From: Anaerolineales bacterium | Lineage (GTDB): Bacteria > Chloroflexota > Anaerolineae > Anaerolineales > Villigracilaceae | Assembly: GCA_016789485.1 (NCBI GenBank) | Contig: JAEURE010000148.1 | Span: 1 to 6,796, forward strand | DNA length: 6,796 nucleotides | Direction: 5' to 3' | Shown here: piece after piece, positions 1-5,558 of the stretch | Numbering within the stretch: the stretch's first letter is position 1 | Layout: each line of letters begins with the position of its first letter | Program-made: the position numbers and the translations under genes | The notes under the pieces: model-generated | What the model was told of the DNA's origin: nothing | What the model saw: only the letters and a program-made list of their open reading frames with translations | Databases searched by the model: none

Positions 1-1039
1 AAAGTCGCGGTTTGCCGTGCAGGTAGCTCATGTGGGTGTGCATCAGCGGCCAGCAAGGACTCACCTCCCCCGTCCATGAGATGGACATGGTACCGCTTTC
101 GACGAAGTTACACACGTCGTTCGCGCCGCCCCAATTGTTGCCCGCAAAGCTAACGTTGCATCCGCTGTTGAAGGCTTCGGTAAGTGCAGCCTGGGTATCT
201 TCATTGAAGTCCATTTTGGGGAGGCTGAGCTTCGGCAACACAGGCGATGGCAAATAAGCGATATTGCGGATCGTACGGTTATACAAGCGATCGCCTTGCA
301 TATCTTCCGTAGCAGGCTGGACGTTGCTGACCGAGAAATAGCGCGCGCCAAAGGTATGTCCCATTTTGATGATCTTGGGCAAATCGTTGATGTTACGTTT
401 CATGGCGACAAATGCCACGCCGATTTCAGGTTGTGGGAAATGCCCACCTTTGCGCATTTTGAAAAGACGACGCAGGTTTTCAAGAATTACGGGTAGTTCA
501 GCGCCGAGACGAACATCTGCATAGGTCTCGGGACTTGCACCATCCAGAGAGACCCACAGCACATCCAGTCCAGCATCAATTAATTCGCGGGATTTTTTCT
601 CGGTGAGGATCGTGCCGTTGGTGATGAGTTCGACTTTGACGCCGAGTTCCTTGATACGGCGAATCCATTCGATGGTTTTGATATGGAAAAGCGGTTCGCC
701 GATACCGCCGAAATACACGTCGGGGATGGGGTCCATTTGTTTGAGGCTGTTGAAGATACTCTCGAAGGTCTCTTCGGTCATGCGCCCGATGGGTTGGTCC
801 CAGGCATTTCGGAAGCAGGTGATGCAATCCAGGTTGCAGGCAACCGTCGGTTCGATGTAGATTTTGGTAAGGTGGGTGATCGGGCGGTGCATGCGGACGA
901 AGTTGGTACCTTCGTCGAGGCGAACTTTGGAGCCAGGATTCAGTCCATATTGGCGGGCAACTTCAGGCGGAAGTATGAGGCGTCCATTTTCGTCCACTTC
1001 CGCCCAGGCAGTTGTAGGTTTTGTCGATAAAACAGTCAT
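1..1039 (-). CDS. Radical SAM/SPASM protein with AbrB-like N-terminus (C-terminus cut by window edge)
   Basis: The frame is open from an ATG at 1039 to the left edge, giving 346 residues with no stop. Residues 11-50 (WAEVDENGRLILP, then a YGLNPGSKVRL stretch) resemble a SpoVT/AbrB swapped-hairpin fold. The radical SAM core follows: the iron-sulfur motif CNLDCITC (Cys68, Cys72, Cys75) and a GGIGEP segment at 111-116, equivalent to the SAM-binding GGE motif. Cys294, Cys310 and Cys329, with GEVSPC just before Cys329, look like the start of a SPASM domain that would hold auxiliary clusters; the rest lies outside the window. SPASM proteins usually modify peptides or mature enzymes. The AbrB-plus-radical-SAM layout recalls the family annotated as tungsten cofactor oxidoreductase maturases, but I cannot confirm that without the neighbours to the left. 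The start is supported by AAGGAG at 1045-1050 (minus), 5 nt upstream. Radical SAM identity is certain; substrate is unknown. Confidence 0.9.
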   Translation of the reverse strand, partial: MTVLSTKPTTAWAEVDENGRLILPPEVARQYGLNPGSKVRLDEGTNFVRMHRPITHLTKIYIEPTVACNLDCITCFRNAWDQPIGRMTEETFESIFNSLKQMDPIPDVYFGGIGEPLFHIKTIEWIRRIKELGVKVELITNGTILTEKKSRELIDAGLDVLWVSLDGASPETYADVRLGAELPVILENLRRLFKMRKGGHFPQPEIGVAFVAMKRNINDLPKIIKMGHTFGARYFSVSNVQPATEDMQGDRLYNRTIRNIAYLPSPVLPKLSLPKMDFNEDTQAALTEAFNSGCNVSFAGNNWGGANDVCNFVESGTMSISWTGEVSPCWPLMHTHMSYLHGKPRL

Positions 1040-1065
1040 GCGTTCTCCTTACTTAATTCCCACTA

Positions 1066-1071
1066 ATAATA
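1066..1071 (-). promoter_or_regulatory. Candidate -10 box of the radical SAM gene
   Basis: Read on the minus strand this is TATTAT, placing a transcription start near 1059 and a 20-nt leader containing the AAGGAG ribosome site. No good -35 hexamer lies at 16-18 bp, which is the usual picture for an activator-dependent promoter. Start position is inferred from spacing only. Confidence 0.45.
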
Positions 1072-1080
1072 TCCATTTTT

Positions 1081-1093
1081 ATGAAAATTTCAT
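1081..1093. promoter_or_regulatory. Perfect 13-bp palindrome in divergent promoter region
   Basis: ATGAAA-A-TTTCAT is a perfect 6-bp inverted repeat around a single central A at 1087. It lies between the -10 box of the radical SAM promoter and the CRP/FNR-like site, and shares its last base with that site. Position would suit a repressor operator. It is AT-rich, so chance is possible. Confidence 0.3.
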
Positions 1094-1108
1094 GTGACAA
1101 AAGTTACA
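1093..1108. promoter_or_regulatory. CRP/FNR-type operator candidate
   Basis: TGTGA-N6-TTACA matches the CRP-family consensus TGTGA-N6-TCACA at 9 of 10 defined positions. Its centre (1100.5) is about 41.5 bp upstream of the inferred radical SAM start (near 1059), the classic class II activator distance. It is about 71.5 bp upstream of the inferred aminopeptidase start (near 1172), a class I distance. The regulator is not in the window, and both start sites are inferred. Confidence 0.45.
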
Positions 1109-1156
1109 TTTTCAGAATGACCTGTCAATTATGTCAAAATTTGTGAAATAATGGGG

Positions 1157-1165
1157 TGATATAAT
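1157..1165 (+). promoter_or_regulatory. Extended -10 promoter of the aminopeptidase gene
   Basis: TGATATAAT is a consensus extended -10 element (TGN followed by a perfect TATAAT at 1160-1165). No convincing -35 box is seen, which extended -10 promoters can tolerate. Transcription would start near 1172, giving a 22-nt leader that contains the ribosome site at 1182-1187. This rules out the upstream in-frame TTG at 1167, which would precede the transcript start. Confidence 0.65.
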
Positions 1166-1181
1166 TTTGCCATTCCATTTC

Positions 1182-1187
1182 AGGAGA
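1182..1187 (+). promoter_or_regulatory. Shine-Dalgarno site that fixes a TTG start
   Basis: AGGAGA lies 6 nt before TTG at 1194. No in-frame ATG is nearby, and the alternative TTG at 1167 has no ribosome site and lies upstream of the predicted transcription start. Confidence 0.75.
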
Positions 1188-1193
1188 ATTCCA

Positions 1194-2318
1194 TTGGCTG
1201 ATTCCCGTGTTTCAAAATTTGCAAATGTTTTGGTGCAGCACTCTGCGCGCGTTGTACCCGGTGACCGCATCCTGCTTGAAGGCACAACAGCCGCTGAACC
1301 ACTTTTGCGCGAACTGTATATTCAAATTCTGGAAAAAGGCGGCAACCCGCATTTGATGGTAGCTTTGCCCGGTACGATGCCATTCAGCCAGGATGAAATG
1401 TATTTGACGTATGCAAAAGATACACAGCTTGATTTCGTGCCGACTTTTTATAAACTGGCGTACGATCAATTTGAAGGACGCATCCGCATTCATTCGGCGA
1501 CGAACACAAAAGGCACTTCCAATATCGATCCCGCAAAAATTCAGCGTCGCAGCAAGGCAACTTCGGTCATCACCGAAGCGCAATTCCGCCGCGGCGGCGC
1601 AGGCGAGTTTAAATGGGTCACCACCCTCTACCCCACAGAGGCGTACGCACAGGATGCCAATATGAGTCTGAAAGAATATGAGGACTTTGTATTCGGTGCA
1701 GTTCACACCAATGAGGATGATCCCATCGCTTTTTGGAATTCCGTGAAAGAAAAACAGCAATCAGCCGTGGATTTTATGAAAGGGAAAAACCAGGTAGTAC
1801 TGCGCGGGCCGAATGTTGACTTGACCCTTTCGGTCAAAGGGCGCACGTTCATGAATTCCTTTGGCACCTTCAACATGCCAGACGGTGAAATTTACACAGG
1901 TCCTGTGGAAGATTCAGTCAACGGCTGGGTGAAGTTCACGTATCCTGCAAATTACGGCGGCACGAGCGTGGAAGGCGCAGAATTAACCTTCTCGAATGGT
2001 CGTGTGTCCGCTGCCAAAGCCGAGAAAAACCAGGACTTTTTACTCAAGACTCTGGACAGCGATGCGGGATCACGTCATCTCGGCGAGTTCGCCATTGGAA
2101 CGAATTTTGATATTCAGCAGTTTACGGGCAATATCCTGTTCGATGAGAAGATCGGCGGTTCCTTCCACATGGCGCTCGGCGCAGGCTACCCCGAAACTGG
2201 TTCAAAGAATAAGAGTTCCATACACTGGGATATGATCTGCGATATGCGCACCGATTCCGAAATTCTTGTGGACGGCGAGTTATTCTACAAGAACGGCCAG
2301 TTTGTGTTTGAAAAGTAG
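1194..2318 (+). CDS. M29-family metallo-aminopeptidase (AmpS/AmpT type)
   Basis: A 374-residue protein, near the usual M29 length, that should remove N-terminal amino acids from peptides using a two-metal centre in the cytoplasm; no signal peptide is seen. The C-terminal half carries the family's metal and catalytic residues in order: Glu232 in GEIYTGP, Glu298 in LGEFAIG, His325 in FHMALG, Tyr332 in GAGYP, and His344/Asp346 in IHWD. The 66-residue gap between the two glutamates matches what I recall of Thermus AmpT; the loop between the two histidines is shorter. The start is the TTG at 1194, chosen because AGGAGA sits 6 nt upstream and an extended -10 promoter precedes it. The gene stands alone: divergent from the radical SAM gene and ended by a terminator at 2344. 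Peptide specificity cannot be read from sequence. Confidence 0.93.
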   Translation: MADSRVSKFANVLVQHSARVVPGDRILLEGTTAAEPLLRELYIQILEKGGNPHLMVALPGTMPFSQDEMYLTYAKDTQLDFVPTFYKLAYDQFEGRIRIHSATNTKGTSNIDPAKIQRRSKATSVITEAQFRRGGAGEFKWVTTLYPTEAYAQDANMSLKEYEDFVFGAVHTNEDDPIAFWNSVKEKQQSAVDFMKGKNQVVLRGPNVDLTLSVKGRTFMNSFGTFNMPDGEIYTGPVEDSVNGWVKFTYPANYGGTSVEGAELTFSNGRVSAAKAEKNQDFLLKTLDSDAGSRHLGEFAIGTNFDIQQFTGNILFDEKIGGSFHMALGAGYPETGSKNKSSIHWDMICDMRTDSEILVDGELFYKNGQFVFEK

Positions 2319-2343
2319 TATAAAAGTTACAGGTTAAAAGTTT

Positions 2344-2376
2344 GAAGGTTGAGAGTTTTCCTCAACCTTCTTTTTT
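2344..2376 (+). terminator. Rho-independent terminator of the aminopeptidase gene
   Basis: GAAGGTTGAG (2344-2353) pairs perfectly with CTCAACCTTC (2361-2370) around a 7-nt loop, followed directly by six T residues (2371-2376). It begins 25 nt after the stop codon. On the minus strand no U tract follows, so it should work mainly for plus-strand transcription. Confidence 0.92.
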
Positions 2377-2389
2377 ACCTTTTTGCAAA

Positions 2390-2414
2390 TAAAGGCGTGG
2401 TTATCCTGCCTTTA
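2390..2414 (-). terminator. Weak candidate terminator of the phosphofructokinase gene
   Basis: Read on the minus strand, a 7-bp stem TAAAGGC/GCCTTTA with an 11-nt loop starts 4 nt after the stop codon and runs into TTTATTT, an imperfect U tract. It is the only candidate downstream of this gene before the aminopeptidase terminator. Confidence 0.4.
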
Positions 2415-2418
2415 CGCT

Positions 2419-3501
2419 TTATTCATCCCCAAATGAAATTCCGATGTTACGGGCAGTGATCACCGCGTCACCATCCAACTGTACGCGTTTCGGAACAGCG
2501 GTTGCTTCTTCAAGAGGAAGGTCTATAATCTCGCCGCAATGTAAAGCCACCATGCGGTCAAACCCGCCGCGCGCCGCCAAACGGACAGCCGCCGCTCCGT
2601 AACGAGTGGCGAGAATTCTATCAAAAGCAGTAGGTGTCCCTCCCCGCTGGATATGCCCAAGCACTGTCACACGCGATTCGAAGCCTTGATTCTCAATGTA
2701 TTCAGCAACCACCTGACCGATCCCGCCGAGGCGCGGCACATAGACTTCATTCCCTTTACGGGAGAAAATCTGCCGGCCACCCTGGGATTTCGCCCCTTCT
2801 GAAACCGCGAGAATACTGAACTTACTTCCTTTTTCTGCACGTGCATGGATCTTTTTCATGATACTTTCAAACTTAAATGGAATTTCAGGAATCAAAATTA
2901 CATCTGCCCCGCCAGAGACGCCAGCCTGCAAAGCAATGAAGCCGGCGTCACGTCCCATAAGTTCAAGCACCATGGCGCGGTGATGTGACTCAGCCGTGGT
3001 GTGCAAACGATCCAATGCGTCGGTGGCGATATTGAGCGCAGTATCAAAACCGAAGGTGACTTCTGTGCCGCCAATGTCATTGTCAATTGTTTTAGGCACG
3101 CCAATGATGGGTACGCCCTTTTGGAAAAGTTCATGGGCACTGTGAAGGGTGCCGTCTCCGCCCAGGACCAGCAGCGCATCCATTTTCAGTTTCTTCATCC
3201 CTTTGACGATCTCGTCCGAAACGTCAATCGTTACTTCCTTTCCATTGCGAATGACCTTGCGTGCATAAGGGTTGCCGCGGTTTGCCGATCCCAGAATCGT
3301 CCCGCCGCGCGGCAGGATTCCGCGCACATCATCCATGCCAAGCGGAATAATCCCGTCTTCTTCTAGGAAGCCATCGTAGCCATTCCGAATCCCAAAGACT
3401 TCAAAACCATATTCATTGACCGCAGTCTTCACCGCCGCGCGGATGACCGCATTTAAGCCCGGCGCGTCCCCACCCCCTGTGAGAATTCCTATTCGCTTCA
3501 T
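2419..3501 (-). CDS. pfkA: 6-phosphofructokinase, group III-like, mixed donor signature
   Basis: A 360-residue enzyme that phosphorylates fructose 6-phosphate to fructose 1,6-bisphosphate in glycolysis. Motifs in order: GGGDAPGLN (9-17), the donor loop GGDGT (114-118), the catalytic PKTIDND (136-142, with Asp140 as base), MGRDAG (182-187), PEIPF (205-209) and GHIQRGG (282-288). Two positions decide the phosphoryl donor in this family. Gly117 is the ATP-type residue, as in E. coli Gly104. Lys137 is the residue of pyrophosphate-type enzymes, where E. coli has Gly124. Length and motifs fit group III PFKs, which include both ATP and pyrophosphate users, so the donor is unresolved. AAGGAG at 3509-3514 (minus), 7 nt upstream, supports the ATG at 3501. 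The gene is convergent with the aminopeptidase and divergent from the DUF2085 gene. Confidence 0.97.
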   Translation of the reverse strand: MKRIGILTGGGDAPGLNAVIRAAVKTAVNEYGFEVFGIRNGYDGFLEEDGIIPLGMDDVRGILPRGGTILGSANRGNPYARKVIRNGKEVTIDVSDEIVKGMKKLKMDALLVLGGDGTLHSAHELFQKGVPIIGVPKTIDNDIGGTEVTFGFDTALNIATDALDRLHTTAESHHRAMVLELMGRDAGFIALQAGVSGGADVILIPEIPFKFESIMKKIHARAEKGSKFSILAVSEGAKSQGGRQIFSRKGNEVYVPRLGGIGQVVAEYIENQGFESRVTVLGHIQRGGTPTAFDRILATRYGAAAVRLAARGGFDRMVALHCGEIIDLPLEEATAVPKRVQLDGDAVITARNIGISFGDE

Positions 3502-3529
3502 TAGGCAACTCCTTTATTGTTTCAACTTC

Positions 3530-3535
3530 ATAATA
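3530..3535 (-). promoter_or_regulatory. Possible -10 box of the phosphofructokinase gene
   Basis: On the minus strand this reads TATTAT and would start transcription near 3523, with a leader of about 22 nt including AAGGAG. There is no clear -35 hexamer at the right distance. Confidence 0.3.
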
Positions 3536-3571
3536 ACTCATTCATAGCACCTTTGCATGAAAATACCTTTC

Positions 3572-3600
3572 TTGCAATTCATACTCATCCCCCATATAAT
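3572..3600 (+). promoter_or_regulatory. Promoter of the membrane-protein run (TTGCAA-N17-TATAAT)
   Basis: A -35-like TTGCAA (3572-3577, 4 of 6 consensus) is separated by exactly 17 bp from a perfect TATAAT (3595-3600). Transcription would begin around 3606-3608, at or next to the ATG at 3608, implying a leaderless or nearly leaderless message. Confidence 0.65.
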
Positions 3601-3607
3601 GTGAGCG

Positions 3608-4447
3608 ATGAATACAAACCAGACGTCACTATTTCAAACCATGATCAAATGGCTCGTGCCCATTGCGGCAATCATCGCCTTTGGGGCATGGATGTACATT
3701 TCCCCCGAAGGCGCACTTGGTAAACTGGATGCCATCGGTTATGCAGTTTGCCACCGCATTGACGAACGTTCCTTCCAAATCGGAGACCGCCAGCTTCCGC
3801 TCTGTGCACGCTGCACAGGTGAATTCTACGCGGCAGGCGTTGCCTTGATCTTTCAGGTTTTTGTAAGCGGGAAACGCAGCAAACTCCCGTCGCGCGGAAT
3901 CATCGCAGTCCTGATACTTTTCTTCCTCGCGTTCGGCATTGATGGAAGCAACTCCTATCTTTATTTGCTCAAACAAACTTCAGGAGGAGCGCTGGAGCAA
4001 ATTCCCAATCTATATGTCCCCAACAATATCCTGCGTCTCTTTACAGGTTCAGGCATGGGAATTGCTCTTGCGGCGGTTTTGTATCCCGTTATCAATCAAT
4101 CCATCTGGCGCGAAGTGGATGACCGTCGCGCCCTCGAATGGAAGAATTTTGGCATCCTCATCGCGTTGGTTGCCGTGCTCAACTTGCTCGTGCTGACAGA
4201 CAGCCCCATCGTACTTTATCCCATCGCATACATCAGCGCGCTGGGCACATTGTCCCTGCTTGTTTTGGTATTCACCATTTTATGGATCATCATCATGAAA
4301 CAGGATAATACCTTCGACAACATCCGCCAGCTTTGGCTTCCATTCGCCTCAGGCGTGACGTTGGCACTGCTCATGATCCTCAGCATTGACCTGCTCCGAC
4401 TGCAATTCACCGGCACGTGGAATGGTTTTCCCGGGTTGACAGGATAA
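3608..4447 (+). CDS. DUF2085 multi-pass membrane protein
   Basis: A 279-residue integral membrane protein of unknown function. Recognisable DUF2085 landmarks are CHRIDERSF (Cys48-His49 to Phe56), the CARCTG motif (Cys66, Arg68, Cys69, Gly71), FGIDGSN (110-115) and the NNILRLFTG segment (139-147). The paired CH and CxRC residues could bind a metal or form disulfides, but this is not established. Hydrophobic helices run at about 15-31, 72-86, 97-112, 146-163, 182-197, 203-230 and 246-263; the last ones lie beyond the core domain. The first helix is an uncleaved anchor rather than a clear signal peptide. No Shine-Dalgarno sequence precedes the ATG, and a strong TATAAT ends only 7 nt before it, so translation is probably leaderless. 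It heads a run of four membrane-protein genes; the next gene starts 61 nt downstream with no terminator between. Confidence 0.88.
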   Translation: MNTNQTSLFQTMIKWLVPIAAIIAFGAWMYISPEGALGKLDAIGYAVCHRIDERSFQIGDRQLPLCARCTGEFYAAGVALIFQVFVSGKRSKLPSRGIIAVLILFFLAFGIDGSNSYLYLLKQTSGGALEQIPNLYVPNNILRLFTGSGMGIALAAVLYPVINQSIWREVDDRRALEWKNFGILIALVAVLNLLVLTDSPIVLYPIAYISALGTLSLLVLVFTILWIIIMKQDNTFDNIRQLWLPFASGVTLALLMILSIDLLRLQFTGTWNGFPGLTG

Positions 4448-4508
4448 CAACGAACCTCACAGAAATCCGTATGATAAGCAAGGCTGTTTTTGAAGAAGGA
4501 GAAAGAAA

Positions 4509-5111
4509 ATGGAACTATTACTCGGCGTATTTTCTGCATTTGGCTTATCTGCCAGCGCAGGACTCAATGCGTACATTCCGCTGCTTGTGATCGGCGTCAT
4601 CGCGCACTACTTCCCCAACACCCTCGCCCTCAGCCAGCCTTTTGACCTGATCGCCAACCCCTGGATTCTCATTCTGCTTGGCATTCTCGTCATCATCGAA
4701 ATGGTCGCAGACAAAGTACCTGCTGTCAACCACATCAACGACTTGATCCAAACGGTTGTCCGCCCTGTGGCAGGAGCCATCGCTTTTGCAGCCAGCGCCA
4801 ATGTCATCACTGAAGTCCATCCAGTCTTGGCGCTCGCTTGCGGTTTGCTTGTGGCTGGCAGCGTACACGCGGTCAAGGCAGCGGCTGTCCGCCCGGCTGT
4901 TACGGCTACGACAGGCGGCGCAGGCAATGTGCCCGTCTCCATAGCAGAGGATATCTTCGCCTTCCTCACATCTGTCCTGGCAATTGTCATCCCTCTCATC
5001 ATGGGAACAATCACAATTGTCATCCTTGTGCTGGTCATTTGGTGGTGGTGGGATAGAAGGGAAAAAGCGCAGGCCGCCCGAGATACCCAACTTACAGGGA
5101 AAAAATTATGA
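4509..5111 (+). CDS. DUF4126 membrane protein
   Basis: A 200-residue integral membrane protein of unknown function. The N-terminal GLSASAGLNAYIPLL (12-26) and the KVPAVNHINDLI segment (69-80) are the features I recognise as DUF4126. Hydrophobic helices lie at about 3-34, 51-67, 84-100, 104-123 and a long one at 148-181 that ends in four tryptophans (178-181). A basic, soluble tail with RRE and GKKL follows. The glycine- and alanine-rich stretch 123-140 connects two helices. AAGGAG at 4496-4501 lies 7 nt before the ATG. The stop codon overlaps the start of the next gene (ATGA, 5108-5111), indicating translational coupling. Family membership is a confident reading; no biochemical role can be assigned. 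Confidence 0.87.
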   Translation: MELLLGVFSAFGLSASAGLNAYIPLLVIGVIAHYFPNTLALSQPFDLIANPWILILLGILVIIEMVADKVPAVNHINDLIQTVVRPVAGAIAFAASANVITEVHPVLALACGLLVAGSVHAVKAAAVRPAVTATTGGAGNVPVSIAEDIFAFLTSVLAIVIPLIMGTITIVILVLVIWWWWDRREKAQAARDTQLTGKKL

Positions 5112-5284
5112 CAGAAGAAATCAACACTCCGCCCGAACAGCCGAGAAACAAAAAAACCATGCTTTATATTGCGATCGGTATCGCAGTTTTATGCTGTGCA
5201 TGCTGCGGACTGGCGCTTATTTTTCAACTCGTGCTCCAAAATTCAGACTTCACACTTGTTAACATTTTCCCTCCAATTTTATAG
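5108..5284 (+). CDS. 58-residue single-pass membrane protein with CCACC cluster
   Basis: A short gene whose ATG overlaps the preceding TGA in an ATGA junction; AGGGA at 5096-5100, 7 nt upstream, serves as ribosome site. The protein has a polar N-terminal tail rich in Pro and Glu (TEEINTPPEQPR), a short basic patch (RNKK, 13-16) and one hydrophobic helix at about 18-43 containing Cys29, Cys30, Cys32 and Cys33. A short C-terminal tail ends in NIFPPIL. The basic patch just before the helix predicts an N-in topology. It resembles the next gene product (EQP, basic patch, helix, Cys cluster), suggesting duplication. No known family recognised. Possible roles are a small subunit or regulator of the upstream DUF4126 protein, or membrane redox or acylation through the cysteines; these are guesses. 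Confidence 0.75.
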   Translation: MTEEINTPPEQPRNKKTMLYIAIGIAVLCCACCGLALIFQLVLQNSDFTLVNIFPPIL

Positions 5285-5292
5285 TTTATAAT
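5256..5292 (+). promoter_or_regulatory. Possible internal promoter before the second mini-protein
   Basis: TTGTTA (5256-5261) and TATAGT (5280-5285) are 18 bp apart; a perfect TATAAT (5287-5292) follows but has no -35 at normal distance. Either would allow the last gene to be transcribed separately. AT-rich context lowers confidence. Confidence 0.3.
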
Positions 5293-5346
5293 GCACATAC
5301 GTCATCGTTGTGCGATTTTCATATAAAGAAAAAAGGAGTAGTAATC

Positions 5347-5508
5347 ATGAACGAAATGCCTGTCAACCCAAACGAAGAACAACCCAAGAAAAGTAACACT
5401 GGTCTTATCATCGGCATTGTTGTTGTAGTCTTGTTGTGTTGCTGTTGCGCAGTTGTCGCAGGCGGCTGGTTCTACGGCGATACCCTCGTCCAGTCCCTCG
5501 GCGTATAA
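5347..5508 (+). CDS. 53-residue single-pass membrane protein with CCCC cluster
   Basis: A small gene with AAGGAG at 5333-5338, 8 nt before ATG 5347. An in-frame TTG at 5308 would add 13 residues but has no ribosome site, so ATG is preferred. The protein has a polar, Pro/Glu-rich tail (NPNEEQPKK), one very hydrophobic helix at about 19-39 with four consecutive cysteines (31-34), and a short exterior end (GGWFYGDTLVQSLGV). The KK at 14-15 before the helix predicts N-in topology. The layout matches the 58-residue protein upstream. Small proteins of this shape are, from memory, frequent in Anaerolineae, but I know of no assigned function. A bidirectional terminator begins 17 nt after the stop codon, closing this run of membrane-protein genes. 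Confidence 0.8.
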   Translation: MNEMPVNPNEEQPKKSNTGLIIGIVVVVLLCCCCAVVAGGWFYGDTLVQSLGV

Positions 5509-5525
5509 TTTTCGGTCCATCCATC

Positions 5526-5558
5526 AAAAAATCCCCTGATCACTTCAGGGGATTTTTT
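5526..5558. terminator. Bidirectional Rho-independent terminator, 14-bp perfect stem
   Basis: AAAAAATCCCCTGA (5526-5539) is the exact reverse complement of 5545-5558, with a 5-nt loop (TCACT). Each strand reads a GC core flanked by A6 before and T6 after, so it can stop transcription both from the mini-protein gene and from the DUF402 gene. The minus-strand stop codon (5540-5542) lies in the loop, so one arm encodes the last residues of the DUF402 protein. Confidence 0.95.

Noticed and set aside
1212..1760. 182-residue open frame on the minus strand
   Set aside because: It lies wholly inside the aminopeptidase gene, whose motifs are clear; its translation shows no recognisable domain.
3517..3723. 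68-residue plus-strand frame across the phosphofructokinase/DUF2085 junction
   Set aside because: It covers the divergent promoter region and overlaps the DUF2085 start in another frame; no domain or ribosome site supports it.
4436..4475. Perfect TTGACA (4436-4441) followed by TATGAT (4470-4475) before DUF4126
   Set aside because: The spacer is 28 bp, far too long for a sigma-70-type promoter, and no other -10 fits at 16-18 bp.
4981..5025. 12-bp direct repeat CAATTGTCATCC at 4981 and 5014
   Set aside because: Both copies lie in a helix of DUF4126 encoding Ile/Val-rich sequence; codon reuse explains it and there is no sign of a mobile or regulatory repeat.
4545..5090. 181- and 143-residue open frames on the minus strand
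   Set aside because: They are antisense shadows of DUF4126 with biased composition (Asp/Cys-rich, Thr/Ala-rich), as expected from complementing a hydrophobic coding region.
5293..5313. Hairpin GCACA-N11-TGTGC upstream of the second mini-protein
   Set aside because: The stem is only 5 bp with a long loop and no U tract; too weak for a terminator or riboswitch.
5308..5346. Upstream in-frame TTG start for the 53-residue protein
   Set aside because: No ribosome site precedes it, whereas AAGGAG is ideally placed for the ATG at 5347, and the extension overlaps that ribosome site.
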